Source of the DNA: Rhododendron vialii
Lineage: Eukaryota; Streptophyta; Magnoliopsida; Ericales; Ericaceae
Reading direction: 5' to 3'
NCBI RefSeq assembly: GCF_030253575.1
Contig: NC_080561.1
Coordinates: forward strand, 8,466,501 to 8,530,500
Length of the DNA stretch: 64,000 bases
Part shown: positions 10,454-20,812 of the stretch, in pieces
Numbering within the stretch: the stretch's first letter is position 1
Layout: each line of letters begins with the position of its first letter
Notes under the pieces: generated by a model
What the model was told of the DNA's origin: nothing
The model's input: only the letters and a program-made list of their open reading frames with translations
Database searches by the model: none
Translations under genes and position numbers: made by a program

Positions 10454-12187
10454 TATACAGCCTTACCATGGTATCGTTTATAGGATCCTTGAACCGAGGA
10501 GGGTTGGTGCCTGGTGGGTTGTTTCCAATTAAATTGGCTTATCTGGAGCATTTCCACCAACAGCCTTAGACTGGCTGAGCTCACATCCAGTTTTCATCCC
10601 CTCCGGTCCCATCTAATTTCGGTCATTTGTGGCTCTTTTCGAACCCGTAACAGAATCGTTCACTTTTTAGAGTTTTTTTTTTTTTTTTTGAGAACTTTGA
10701 CCACATCGAAAAATCACTTTGATCGGATAGTGATTGATATGATTTCGAAATGGATTAATCTTGCAAGAAAAAAAAATGTACAACATTGGATGACAACGCA
10801 TTTGACACAATTATTTGAAACTTAATACATTTCTACATCAAATTAAATTATATCCTCGTGATTTTCACGTGGTCGATGTTCTTAGTGAGCTCTAAATAAT
10901 TAATGAAAGTGGACTGGATTGGATGTGATGTAAACTGAGCGCTCCCAACTGCCTAAGCAAAGTTGAATGGTGGCTAAAATGGCTAGGTAAAACCCAAAAT
11001 TGCATACCCAGCAGACTCAAGCGGACATCGCATTTTGGGGGATGCTACAGCAACTCGTTGCAGCTACGGCTAGTAGCAACCCATCCCCCATCTCTCTCCA
11101 CGCAAAAAAAAAAAAGCGAAGGTCCCAACAATCCCTACCAAGTCCGACGAGGAAATGATCAAACTCATCAATCACGTTGTTGATTCGGTGTTACTTTCGT
11201 TGCATCTCCTGCCCTACTTCTGCCGTTGCAGTCTACCATCGCCGAACTAGTTGTCCAATTCCTTTGTTCACCTATTGCCGTCGACGAATAGCAAAATCAA
11301 CGACGAGGATGAAAGTTCCTTTCTCACTATGAATTATGTTTGTTTGGTTTTTCACTAACCGTTCTCCAATTTATGAACAAACGATGACTTAAATTGCGTT
11401 TATGGAACGATTTGTCCCTTGAATGAGTAAAGCTTTGGATCGATTTGTTCATTGCTTAAAGATCCAAGGACTTTCTTTGCATAGCTCTATGATATATTTT
11501 TTTATAGCGGCCCGTTTTCTAAACACCAAGTAGACGATTGCAGAATTTTTCTCTAACTTATTGCCTTGATTATAGTCTGGAGCAGTGTCAACAAGAGCCT
11601 TCGAATCTCACGTGGCGAAGCGCCGACGACTTTTAAAGTCAACACCAGTTCTAATCCAGTTGCTATTTAATGTACCATATCTCATGTGAATTTGGCAGGA
11701 CTTACCTCATGTCATTTTTTAAGGCAATCTCAAATCTCTTTTTATTTGAAAGAGTGACCATTAGAGAACGAAATCTTAAAAAACTTTGACAACTCTAAAT
11801 TTTAAATTGTTAGAGAATGAGGGTTATGTGGAATGTCAAATTATACTTGTCAATTTGTCGCATAAGCCTCCCAAAAATTTTGACGCCTCCAAATTTGAAG
11901 TTTAAGGATGGAGATGCTTTTATAGTAGTAATATATATTTTGACAAACTCAATTTATTTATTCGATTATTTACCCCCTTATCTCTTCTTTATAAACTCAC
12001 TTACATATTCATATGATCTTTTTTTAACAGAAACTTTATGATAAAAACATGCACAAATTAATGCCATGATAGAAGTAAGATAGTAGCATAAAGATGGGAT
12101 GTTACATATCCAATAGTTTTGTTCAGTACATATTCCGGGTAGCAATATGATCTCTTATTTTTCACAACTCCCACCTTTCTTAATTCT
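10454..12187. repeat. Second copy of the array-unit spacer
   Basis: Duplicate of about 2221-3775. Same order of blocks: GGAGGGTTGGTGCCTGG, TTTGACCACATCGAAAAATC, the coding-like fragment (here 11030-11292, frameshifted), and TTGACGCCTCCAAATTTGAAGT. It ends with the 3'-UTR-like AATGCCATGATAGAAGTAAGATAGTAGCATAAAG at about 12060. No intact gene. Confidence 0.6.
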
Positions 12188-12236
12188 CAAGCTCTGTCAC
12201 ACCTTCAGATCCAGATTCCTTAATTCTGAATTCTCG
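12188..12236 (-). pseudogene. Relic of an AAA-ATPase last-exon tail (C')
   Basis: The stretch CAAGCTCTGTCACACCTTCAGATCCAGATTCC matches the minus-strand end of exon 3 in copies B' and C (the Glu/Ser/Gly tail and stop region). It is preceded by their 3'-UTR sequence (TAGCAATATGATCTCTTATTTTTCACAACTCCCACC). Only about 40 coding bases remain, so this is the stump of another lost copy. Confidence 0.65.
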
Positions 12237-13189
12237 AATGTGACGAGCGGGTACCACGTAGGATATACCTACCCGGCACCGAAAAACTCCTCGGTTCTAC
12301 AGTAGTGAGAAGAGGAGTAAAACTTTGCGCCCAAAGAAGAATGGACGTGATTTTGGCACTCCGATTTTAGCCAATGACACTCCACATTTTTGTTTTATAA
12401 TCTCACATGATGGAGTTCCAAATTCGATTTCCAAGGAAGAAATAAATAAAAGTGGTGAACAAAAAAAAAAACTTTTCAGTTACCAGAAAAACAAAAAGAA
12501 GACTGCCTCTAGGACCGTAAACCAACTGAGAAGCTCGCGAGCTCGGCTCGACTCATTAAGAGCTCGGCTTAATGAGCCGAGCTCGAGTTTTCGGCTTGTT
12601 CAGCAAAAAGCTAGGAGGGTTGGTGGCTGGTGGGTTGTTTCTACTAGGTTAGTGCATTTCCAACAGCATGACTGACTGAGCTCACATTCGGTTTGCATCT
12701 CCTCTAGTCCGTTTAATTTCGGTACATGGTGGCTCTTTCCGAACCCGTAATAATAATCATAATCGTTCACTTTTTAGAGTTTTTTTTTTAGAACGTTGAC
12801 CTCAACGAAAAATTACTTTGATCAGATTGTGATTGATATGATTTCGAAATGGATTAATCGATCTCAAATCTCTTTTTATTTGGAAAAGCGACCATTACAG
12901 AACAAAATCTTAATAAACTGTGACAACTATAAATTTGAAGTTGAGAGAGAGAGAGGGTTATGTGCCTGTCAAATTTAGACTTGTCAATTTGTCACATAAG
13001 CCTTCCAAAAAATATTAACACATAAGCCTTCCAAAAAATATTAACGCCTCCAAATTTGAAGTCTAAGGGTGGAGATGCTTTAGAGTAACATATTTTGAAA
13101 AACTCAATTTATTTGTTCGATTATTTACCATCTATCAATTCTTTATAAACTCGTTTACATGTTCATATGATCTTTTTTAACAGAACCGT
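12237..13189. repeat. Third, shortened copy of the array-unit spacer
   Basis: Starts with a segment shared with 53395-53640 (GGTACCACGTAGGATATACC ... TCCTCGGTTCTA). A truncated GAGCTCG repeat follows (12512-about 12610), then GGAGGGTTGGTGGCTGG and the TTTGAAGT repeats, with a local 30-base duplication of CACATAAGCCTTCCAAAAAATATTAAC (12990-13041). It leads into copy C's 3' region. No gene. Confidence 0.55.
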
Positions 13190-13198
13190 TATGATAAA

Positions 13199-13581
13199 GG
13201 AAAATGATATTGGTACTGACCGAATCGTAGGGACGGCCGCGCCGGGCCGTCTCCGGCCACCGGACAGTTGATCCGAGCCGTCCAAAAATTCTCAAAAAAA
13301 AAAACGAGGGGCCCGCGCAGCAATCAACGGCATCCAAGGTGTGTAGGGTGCTTGATCCGAGCACCTCCTTTTCGTGTATATATGCGTATAAACACGAAAA
13401 AAGGGTGCTCGGATCAAGCATCCTACACACCTCGGATGCCGTTGATTCCCGAGTGAGCCCCCTCATTTTTTTTATAGAATTTTTGGACGGCTCGGATCGG
13501 CCGTCCGGTGTCCGGAGACGGCCCGGCGCGGCCGTCCCTACGATTTCGGTACCGACGAGGTCGGTATCAATAGTGCTACTC
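13199..13581. mobile_element. Foldback Mutator-like MITE, 383 bp
   Basis: Almost the whole element is one inverted repeat. The left arm (GGGACGGCCGCGCCGGGCCG ... CCGAGCCGTCCAAAAATTC) is matched by the right arm's complement, and the centre TCGTGTATATATGCGTATAAACACGA folds back as well. It is flanked by a perfect 9-base duplication TATGATAAA (13190-13198 and 13582-13590). The equivalent places near copies B and E (about 3690, 12030 and 54447) lack it, showing an empty site. Confidence 0.85.
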
Positions 13582-13605
13582 TATGATAAAAATGCAAATT
13601 AATGC

Positions 13606-13801
13606 CATATGATCTTGGCCTAAGACTTAGGCGTTTGCTATATCCTAAGGTCTCAGGTTCAATTTTCTTTGTCAATAACACTTAGGGTCATCTCACCCTA
13701 AGCATAAGCGTGTAAAACAATTGTGGATAGAGCCGTAGGAATTAGTCCGAACTCCGAATAAACTAGTCCGGGACACTCTGGAAAAAAAAGAAAAGAAAAG
13801 G
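13606..13801 (+). mobile_element. Au-like SINE next to copy C
   Basis: tRNA-derived SINE. A-box-like TTGGCCTAAGACTTAGGCG comes about 10 bases from the 5' end and B-box-like GGTCTCAGGTTCAATTTTC about 35 bases later. The 3' part GGAATTAGTCCGAAC..CCGGGACACTCTGG is typical of the plant Au family, followed by an A-rich tail. The same insertion is present at the same place next to copy E, so it predates that duplication. Confidence 0.75.
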
Positions 13802-13918
13802 TGATAGTAGCATAAAGATGGGATATTATATATCAAATACTAGTTTTGTCTGATACAATATTGTTCAGTACATTTCTGGGTAGCAATATACCTCTTATTT
13901 TTCACAACTCCCACCTTC

Positions 13919-16900
13919 TCAAGTCTCAATCTCTGTCAAACCTTCCGATCCAGATTCCTCTTGTTCTAATTCACCATCTTTAACTTCTTCAATCCCCTTC
14001 TTTTCCTCAAGGAACTCAATTAAGCCTCTCAGCGCGCTCTCGGCCTCCTCGTTCTTTAACAATTGCTCGCCTACTTCTGCCGGAGTCACCTTTTTCATGA
14101 CCATCAACTGTTCAATCTCCATAAAGAGTGGATGCTCTGAAATTCCAAGGTAATTTTGGGCAAGCATTTTGAACCCACAAGGTGTGCAATAGGACATGTG
14201 GATATGCACGTCCATCCGCCCGGGCCGCAGTAGTGCAGGGTCGAGCTTTTCTTTGTGATTGGTTGTGAAAATAATAATCCGCTCGTCCCCACAGCTTGAC
14301 CACAACCCGTCGATGAAATTAAGTAGTCCGGATAAGGTCACCTGCAATTGAGAGAAAATTCAGTACTGTGTTTTCTGAATAGCTGTGTTTGTGTAACTAA
14401 ACTTGAATTAGCTGTGATTCACTTACCCCGCTAGGCCCGGGATCGTGCCCGAGACCATACTGGAAAGGATCCCTACCTTTTGCCGCCGCCTTTTTTGCTG
14501 CCGCCTTCATCCGATCTTGCAACTCTATGGAGCAATCAATGTCCTCCACCACCAAAATAGACTGATTTGCCGTCGAAATGAGCAGGTTCCTCAGCTCGGA
14601 ATTACTCCTCATAGAAGTCAACTCCAAATCATACACATCGAAGTTTAAGTAATTCGCCACGGCCGCAATCAAGCTTGATTTCCCAGTCCCGGGGGGACCA
14701 TAAAGCAAGTAACCTCTCTTCCACGCCTTCCCAACTCTCCTGTAAAATTCTTTCCTCTTCACAAACCTCTGCAAATCCGCCATTATAGTTTTCTTCGCAT
14801 CTAATTCCATTGCCAAAGTGTCAAACGTTGATGGATGGTCCAGATTCACGGATTGCCATGGCTTTCTACTCGGGCCCCCCATGCCCCGGTCATTCTTTAG
14901 GGTCCATAGCTTCAGTGTCCTCTGCTCCTCTTTTAAGATCTTCGATTTCTCCAATATGTAAGGCAAGTACTCGTTGATTACCTGTGAATAAAAATGATTA
15001 CGTACCTTGAACCATGATTATTCAAAGGAGAAATGAAGCACAGGTTATTCAAGATAGGTCCCTTGAATAAAGGGCTCCGATACGTGCTTCCTAGGTTGGG
15101 AGTACTCGCTACGCAGGGGGTGTTCGGGAGTCATTTCTATAAATTTTAGAATTTTTTGACTATAATGAGAATGCGTAAAAGTGTTCGATGACAAATGTGG
15201 AATGATTTTTAGGACGACGTTGTATGGATGAAAGTATAATCAGATCTAAAAAACCTCTCCCCAAATGTGACTTTTAAATTCTGCACTTCACAAATCTATC
15301 CCATTATCAACTCCCAAACACTCCTAATCTAAAATCTAAAATTACTGAAATGGAAAATGCAAAACTGGGCATGCCCATCACCACCAAATGAACCAGTGGC
15401 ACACCCTTTCATTGCTATTGTCTTCTTCTTCTCCTTTCCCAACTAAAATTCCTTCGGATAACATTTTCTCTCGTTGAACTTAATGGTATGGGGTTTTGGC
15501 AATTTGCCATCGCAACCGAGGTGGACCTACAATTCGTTCTGGTCAAAGAAATGGTGATTGGGACCTAGGGGTTACATGAAACCCAATTCGACATAAGAAC
15601 ATGATCCGAACTGTCCATTTTTACTCAGTTTACCAGGTAAGTAGTGCCGATGATAAATTATGTTGCTTGGACACGGGCAGCAACACGAACAAAACACGTT
15701 TGTTTTGCAAAAATTAAACTCATTTGTTGGCTTCTCTGATTTTTTAGGAGTTATTGGGCCAAAATAGAGAAATCAAACATGTGAGATTTTACGTGGTAAA
15801 ATAAGCAAGTCAAAAACACTCGTATTTTTTTCCTACTCAAACACAGCATCCATAGTGGGAGTATTTAGGTACCCTTCTGGTAAGGGTTTTATTTTATAAG
15901 TACGAGTACTTATTTTCCGTTTTACGAGGCACGTCATTCTCTAACAATACATCATCTTTAATTCAAAAATAAGTACTTATTAATACGTAGTACATCATTC
16001 TTAATTGCCTGTTGGGAAACTTGTGGAAAATAAACAAAAAGAAAGAACAAGGAAAACAATTCTTTTAGGAAAATGTGGAGAAAAATTCATCGAACTCGAT
16101 TCTTCGTTTTGTTAGTCTACCCTCTCAAACTGAAAAAAAGAGTTTTTTTCTTTTCTTTTCTTTAGAATTTCCCAATTTTCTAAAAGTCCCTAGATGCTAA
16201 TCCGACGGTTGGTCACTTAGTAATCGGCGCATAGTAATCGGCGCATAGCAATTAGTAATCGGCTATAAATCGGCACATAGTAATCAGTCGGATAACCCCC
16301 GACGGAGCAATTTAATCGCCGATTAATTCCGAGTTTTAGAACACTGGTGTTTCCGTAGGTTACAAACAAACCCTAAACAAGACGAAATACAAAACGAAAC
16401 AAATACTAATGTAAATCAAAATTACCTTGTCCTTCATCTTCTTGTGGAAAAACAGTTCGAAGAACCGGGCCTCCGATTTCGGAATCGACCCGCCATAGTA
16501 ATCGTCCGGATTCGCGATATACCTCCCGGAGGTTTTCTTGCACGACAACCTCCACCGGATCCGAAACCCGCCGAACGAAGAATCGGTGAGCTCCTCGTCC
16601 TTCTCCATCGACACCTTGATCTGGTTCTCCTTCTCGGGCTTGCTCGCCCTGAACCGCTTGGTGTCGGGCGTGATGACGGTGCCGAGGTAGGTCTCGGCGG
16701 CCTGGAACAGGTGGTTGGGGTAGAGCCCCTCGTACTCGTCGATGATCAGGGTGACCTCGTTGGAGAATGTGCTGAGGTACTGGCGGAGCCTGACGAAGAG
16801 AGCGTGTCGGAACTCGTGGGGTATCAGGTCCTTGGCCACGGACCGGACCACCATTGCGGCGGCGGCGGCGGAGGCGGCGGCGGAGATTATTGTTTGGATT

Positions 16901-16926
16901 GAGGGCATTTGGGTTTTTGGCAACAT
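13919..16926 (-). CDS. AAA-ATPase (BCS1-like/HSR4-like), copy C
   Basis: Complete three-exon gene. Exon 1 is 16926-16426 (167 codons), exon 2 14981-14427 (185) and exon 3 14341-13919 (140 plus stop), all phase 0 with GT/AG borders, giving 492 residues. Exon 1 is of the second type (MLPKTQMPSIQTIISAAAS..., IIDEYEGLYPN) and lacks the Pro-rich start of A and B. AAA core: Walker [10 protein letters not shown] at about 262-270, Walker B ILVVEDID near 310, sensor FTTNHKE near 378 and LRPGRMD near 391. The end is a Glu/Lys-rich tail (EEKKGIEEVKDGELEQEES). Intron 1 is 1444 bp and intron 2 only 85 bp. Membrane anchoring and ATPase activity are inferred from the family. Nearly identical to copy E. Confidence 0.94.
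16202..16300. repeat. Short tandem repeats in intron 1 of copy C
   Basis: Irregular repeats of (C)ACATAGTAATCGGC / GCGCATAGTAATCGG within intron 1 of copy C. A shorter form is present in intron 1 of copy E (about 57165-57230). Confidence 0.6.
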
Positions 16927-16963
16927 GGTTGGTTCTGGGTTTTGGGTTTGTTTTTGAAAATTG

Positions 16964-17190
16964 TTTTTGGGTCTGAAAAATCAAAATCAATCGATTTTGG
17001 GAGAAAGCGTTGATTGGTTTCAGTGGGGTTTTGGGTTTGTTTTTGGAAATTGTTTTTGGGTCTCAAAAATCAAAATCAATCGATTTTGGGAGAAACCATT
17101 GATGGGTTTTTTAGTGGGGTTGTGTTTTGGAAAATGTTTTTGGGTTTTCACATAATCAAGCGATTGGGGGAGAAAGCAATGATGAGTGGT
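16964..17190. repeat. About 86-bp tandem repeat, three units, just upstream of copy C
   Basis: Three decaying units, starting near 16964, 17050 and 17137. Each contains TGTTTTTGGGT, an ATCAATCGATTTTGGGAGAAA core (degenerate in the third) and GTGGGGTT. The units lie within 40-260 bp upstream of the ATG on the minus strand, so they are probably 5' UTR or core promoter. Copies A and B have only one such unit. Copy E has the same triplication. Confidence 0.75.
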
Positions 17191-17789
17191 GTTTTCTTAT
17201 TAGGTTTTTAAGAAGAATGGGGGAGTGAATCATGTGACAATGGTGGACTTGGTAGTGTAGGAACTCTGTACTCTGTAGATGGTAGTGAGAGAGAAAGAGA
17301 GAGAGAGAGGATTGAAACTTGGTAGCGAAGGAAGAAACAGTAAAGTAAACGAGAAAAGAAGACTTCGCCAGCGTCGTTTTTGGTAAGGGTTTGTTTGGAT
17401 GGATGGAAAGGAAAATTAGAAAGATTTCTCTTCCATATTTTGGTTTGGACAAATAGAGAGGAGAAAATAGAAGATTAGGGTATCCACAATGTTGTAATCA
17501 AAAATTTATAACCAAAAATTGCTACATCATTTTTTATTATTCATTTAAAATATTGCTAAGGTTAATTATGTAGATGCCTATAATGGTATAATCAAAATTA
17601 GATAACCAACTTATCACGTTATATTTTTAAATTAAAAAAAATTAAAAACTGTGAACAGTAGATAATAGTTTTAAAACTAATAAAAATTATTTACTAGGAA
17701 TAGAAAATAGTTTTTGAAACTTTTTTTTGGAAAAAAGCTGTTTTCTTAAAAACTATTTTTTAGTAAATTTTTTTTTTAAAAAATATTGT

Positions 17790-17842
<53 letters not shown>

Positions 17843-18582
17843 GGGAAAAGAGTTAGAACATTTTTGTATAATTATGGGTGTATTTAATTGATATTATGTA
17901 AGGTCTATTAAATTGATTATTGTTAAAACGTTGCTAGTTTTGGTTATCCAAAACACAAAATTTGATTATTTCTATGTAGGTTGTTAAGTTTGATTATAGT
18001 ATTGTCAACCATATTTTGCACAAATATTGTTAACTTTAAAAAACCTTTCACTTTCTCAAGGGGCAACAATTTGAACAACGCGGGTAAATCCAAAATTGGA
18101 GAAATACTATTTAGCTTCACCCCAAGTGCAAAAAAAAATTTCAGTGGTCAAGGGCTGAGACTTGTGTGTTTGTTCCTCACATGGTCTTAAATTCGACACT
18201 TCTCATGTACTAACCTTTTTTGGGGTCATTTCATACAGAACATTTTCTCCGACTCCAAATGGGGACCTCGTTAGTGGACGGTAAATTTATAGTCTTCAAA
18301 ATTAATCGATGTGTACTTAAATTTACACGGACACTTTTAATTATAAAAAAGAGAAAATGAAAAAACAAAATCAGTAGTCTGAGAGAAAAGAAGAAGAAGT
18401 ACAAAATTTAGTTGGGGCGTCGTTGTCCTCTCTTGTTTTTTTTTGACTGGTTGTTTGTCCTTGTCTGTTAAGGCTCTTCTGGTTTCCACACTCTGGGCCC
18501 ACGACGGAGAAAATAGTAGTACTCCTACTAGTGACACCCACGGGTGAACCACTGAAACTGGACCGAGCTACACATGCTCTGA
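17191..18582. other. 5' flank of copy C, duplicated upstream of copy E
   Basis: Non-coding, AT-rich flank that can be followed almost line by line at 58115-58819 plus 61454-62125, where it is split by a solo-LTR-like element. It contains a short GA run at about 17286-17312. No gene or clear promoter motif seen. Confidence 0.6.
17797..17838. repeat. (GA)n microsatellite
   Basis: About 20 uninterrupted GA dinucleotides in the distal 5' flank of copy C. The matching place upstream of copy E (about 58708) has only a few repeats. Confidence 0.9.
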
Positions 18583-18810
18583 GCGATTTTTCAGTGCTGA
18601 GCGAGCATATTCTATGTAGTATTGTTATGCGCATTCGAGCCATCTGATACATTTTTTGATAGTTTGGATTGAAATCCTCTTTCTTCTCTTACCCTAACAA
18701 TTTCTCTCTTCTTTTTCTCTCTCTAAATTTAAGACGTTCAAATACATAATAAACAGCTCGGATGCACAAGCGAGCACCACGTGATCTCGCTCTGTATTGA
18801 AAAATTTTCC
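18583..18810. mobile_element. Mutator-like MITE, 228 bp
   Basis: Present upstream of C but absent from the duplicate flank of E (compare 62118-62140). It is bounded by an 11-base duplication ACATGCTCTGA (18572-18582) / ACGTGCTCTGA (18811-18821). The ends are inverted: GCGATTTTTCAGTGCTGAGCGAG against the complement of the right end, AATTTTTCAATACAGAGCGAG. Confidence 0.7.
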
Positions 18811-19249
18811 ACGTGCTCTGAATGGTACGTTGGTGGTAGCATGTGCCTCGACACCTTTGAACAAAAACAAATTGCCACGACCGAATCTTTTGACTTTTAG
18901 CTTCACCATTTATTATTTGGGTGAGATTTACATTATTATTTAAGAAAAATTTCAAAATGACAAATCTTTGTATTCAATATCTCATAAACATCTAAACTTC
19001 AATTTACTTTAATTGAACATCTGTACTTACAAAAATCTCTAATTCAAACACCTGCCGTTATATTACGTTCATTTTGTCAAAAAATGTACCGGCGTGACAT
19101 CTTTTTGCCGTTAAGTGCGTCAGTTGCACATGATAGGATTTCAAAAGATGCACACAATCAAATCCCTCCTTTCTCTCTCAATCTCCTCTCCTCGCCTCCC
19201 CCTTCTCCCACGTCGTCATTCACTCTTCAACCGAGAACCCCAATACTAC

Positions 19250-19526
19250 TCCCACGGCAACACCACCACTGACCCAAAAAAATTCCCCTACAATCTCCTC
19301 AACCTTTTGCGTCGGCTCCAACTGCCTCGTCTACCACCTCGTCAACCTATACCACTACCACACCCCAAGGCCTCCCATTCTCTAACCCCAACGTCATCGC
19401 CATAGGCGTTGATATGGCGTCGGTTGAGAAGAAACTCAACGAGGTCCACGAGATTAAGATCGCGAATGCTGTCCGGCGACTTACGATTGAACAAAATCGA
19501 AGCTATCCGGCAACTTACTATCGAAC
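19250..19526 (+). pseudogene. Captured fragment resembling a Werner-type 3'-5' exonuclease (DnaQ-like)
   Basis: Across one frameshift the plus strand reads TFCVGSNCLVYHLVNLY and then NPNVIAIGVDMASVEKKLNE followed by VHEIKIANAV. This order (CVG..CL.Y, then NPNV...GVG...D..KL....L...NAV) resembles the middle of plant Werner-syndrome-like 3'-5' exonuclease proteins. An in-frame stop and the frameshift make it non-functional. It sits between the left inverted repeat of the Mutator-like element and the copia insertion. Upstream (19100-19260) the frame is Ser/Pro-rich and unrecognised. The family assignment is from memory of the motif spacing, not from a search. Confidence 0.45.
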
Positions 19527-19531
19527 AAATT

Positions 19532-19808
19532 TGAAAACTTGAAAGTAATTAGAAGAGAATCCTCTTTCTTTTCATTTATCTTTACAGAGAAATATTACAC
19601 ATATATATAAAAAAGACTCGCAAATCTGAAACCTAAGTCTATGGAGTCTATACAAGGTAATAAGCAATCTAGATCCTACATCAGTGGAAATACAAATAAT
19701 AAAGATGCTGGAGATCAGTAGAGATAATGGAGCTTCTCTTTTTATGGTAATTCTTTGGTCTTCAATCCATCTTCAATTACATGAATCAAAGTAAATCAAA
19801 TCGTAACA
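19532..19808 (-). repeat. 3' LTR of the copia element
   Basis: 277 bp, about 97% identical to the other LTR at 26799-27075. In element sense it begins TGTTACG and ends TTTTCA. It is flanked on the left by AAATT and on the right by the polypurine tract. Confidence 0.95.
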
Positions 19809-19815
19809 CTCCTCC

Positions 19816-20812
19816 TCAAGTTGGAGCATGTATGTCAAGAATGTTCAACTTGCGCATTAAATTCTTGAAGATATTCCCTCCCAAAGCCTTTGTGAAGACA
19901 TCAGCTAGCTGGAGAGACGATGGGACAAACTTGGTGATAATCTGACCCGCCTGAATTTTCTCTCTCACAACATGGCAGTCAAGCTCAATATGTTTGGTGT
20001 GTTCATGATACACAGGATTTGCAGCTATATGAAGCGCTGCTTGATTGTCGCAGAACAATTTTACAGGTCCCAAGGAAACTTGTAAATCGTTAAATAAATA
20101 CCTAAGCCAAGTAAGTTCACAAGTTGCAGCAGCCATAGATCTGTACTCAGCTTCTGATGATGATCTAGAAACAGTTTTTTGTTTCTTTGTCTTCCAAGAA
20201 ATTAAAGAATTTCCAAGAAACACACAATAACCCGAAGTAGATCTCCTTGTCAAAGGGCAATTAGCCCAATTAGCATCACAATATGCTTTCAGTGTCAGAG
20301 AGCTATTGGAAGAGAATAACAACCCAAGTCCTGGATTGTTTTGTAAATACCTCACAATGCGGAGAGCAGCATTCCAATGAGGCTTTCTTGGAGCATGCAT
20401 GAACTGACTTAGAATGTTCACGGAATAGGTGATGTCTGGTCTAGTAATTGTAAGGTAAATTAACCTACCTATCAATCTTCTGTAACGAGAAGGATTAAGC
20501 AAGAGATCACCTTGATTATTTGTAAGCTTCAAACTCTGTTCCATAGGAAAATCAACTGGTTGAACTCCGAGAAATCCAACATCATCCATAATTTCCAAAG
20601 TATACTTACGTTGTGATATGACAATTCCAGCTTTGGATCTCGCCACTTCCAAGCCAAGAAAATACTTTAGATAGCCGAGATCTTTAATATGAAATTGTTG
20701 ATGAAGGAAGAGTTTGAGATCTTGAATAGCCTTTGCATCATTCCTTGTGATGATCATATCATCCACATAAATGAGAACCGCTGTTAGAGATGAATCTTTT
20801 ACTTGCACAAAC
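19816..20812 (-). pseudogene. Copia pol, second part: RT C-terminus and RNase H
   Basis: The minus strand carries the catalytic RT motif YVDDM near 20764-20750 and then copia RT sequence (FHIKDLGYLKYFLGLE). The RNase H region follows with YCDANWANC and SRSSSEAEYRSMA, ending with the usual ADVFTKAL near the 3' end. The frame is open from the insertion point to the stop at 19816. The upstream half of RT lies at 23244 onward, beyond the 2431-bp insertion, so no complete polymerase can be read. Confidence 0.93.

Noticed and set aside
13606..13801. tRNA gene suggested by A- and B-box-like motifs
   Set aside because: No cloverleaf can be drawn, and the 3' part plus A tail fit an Au-like SINE.
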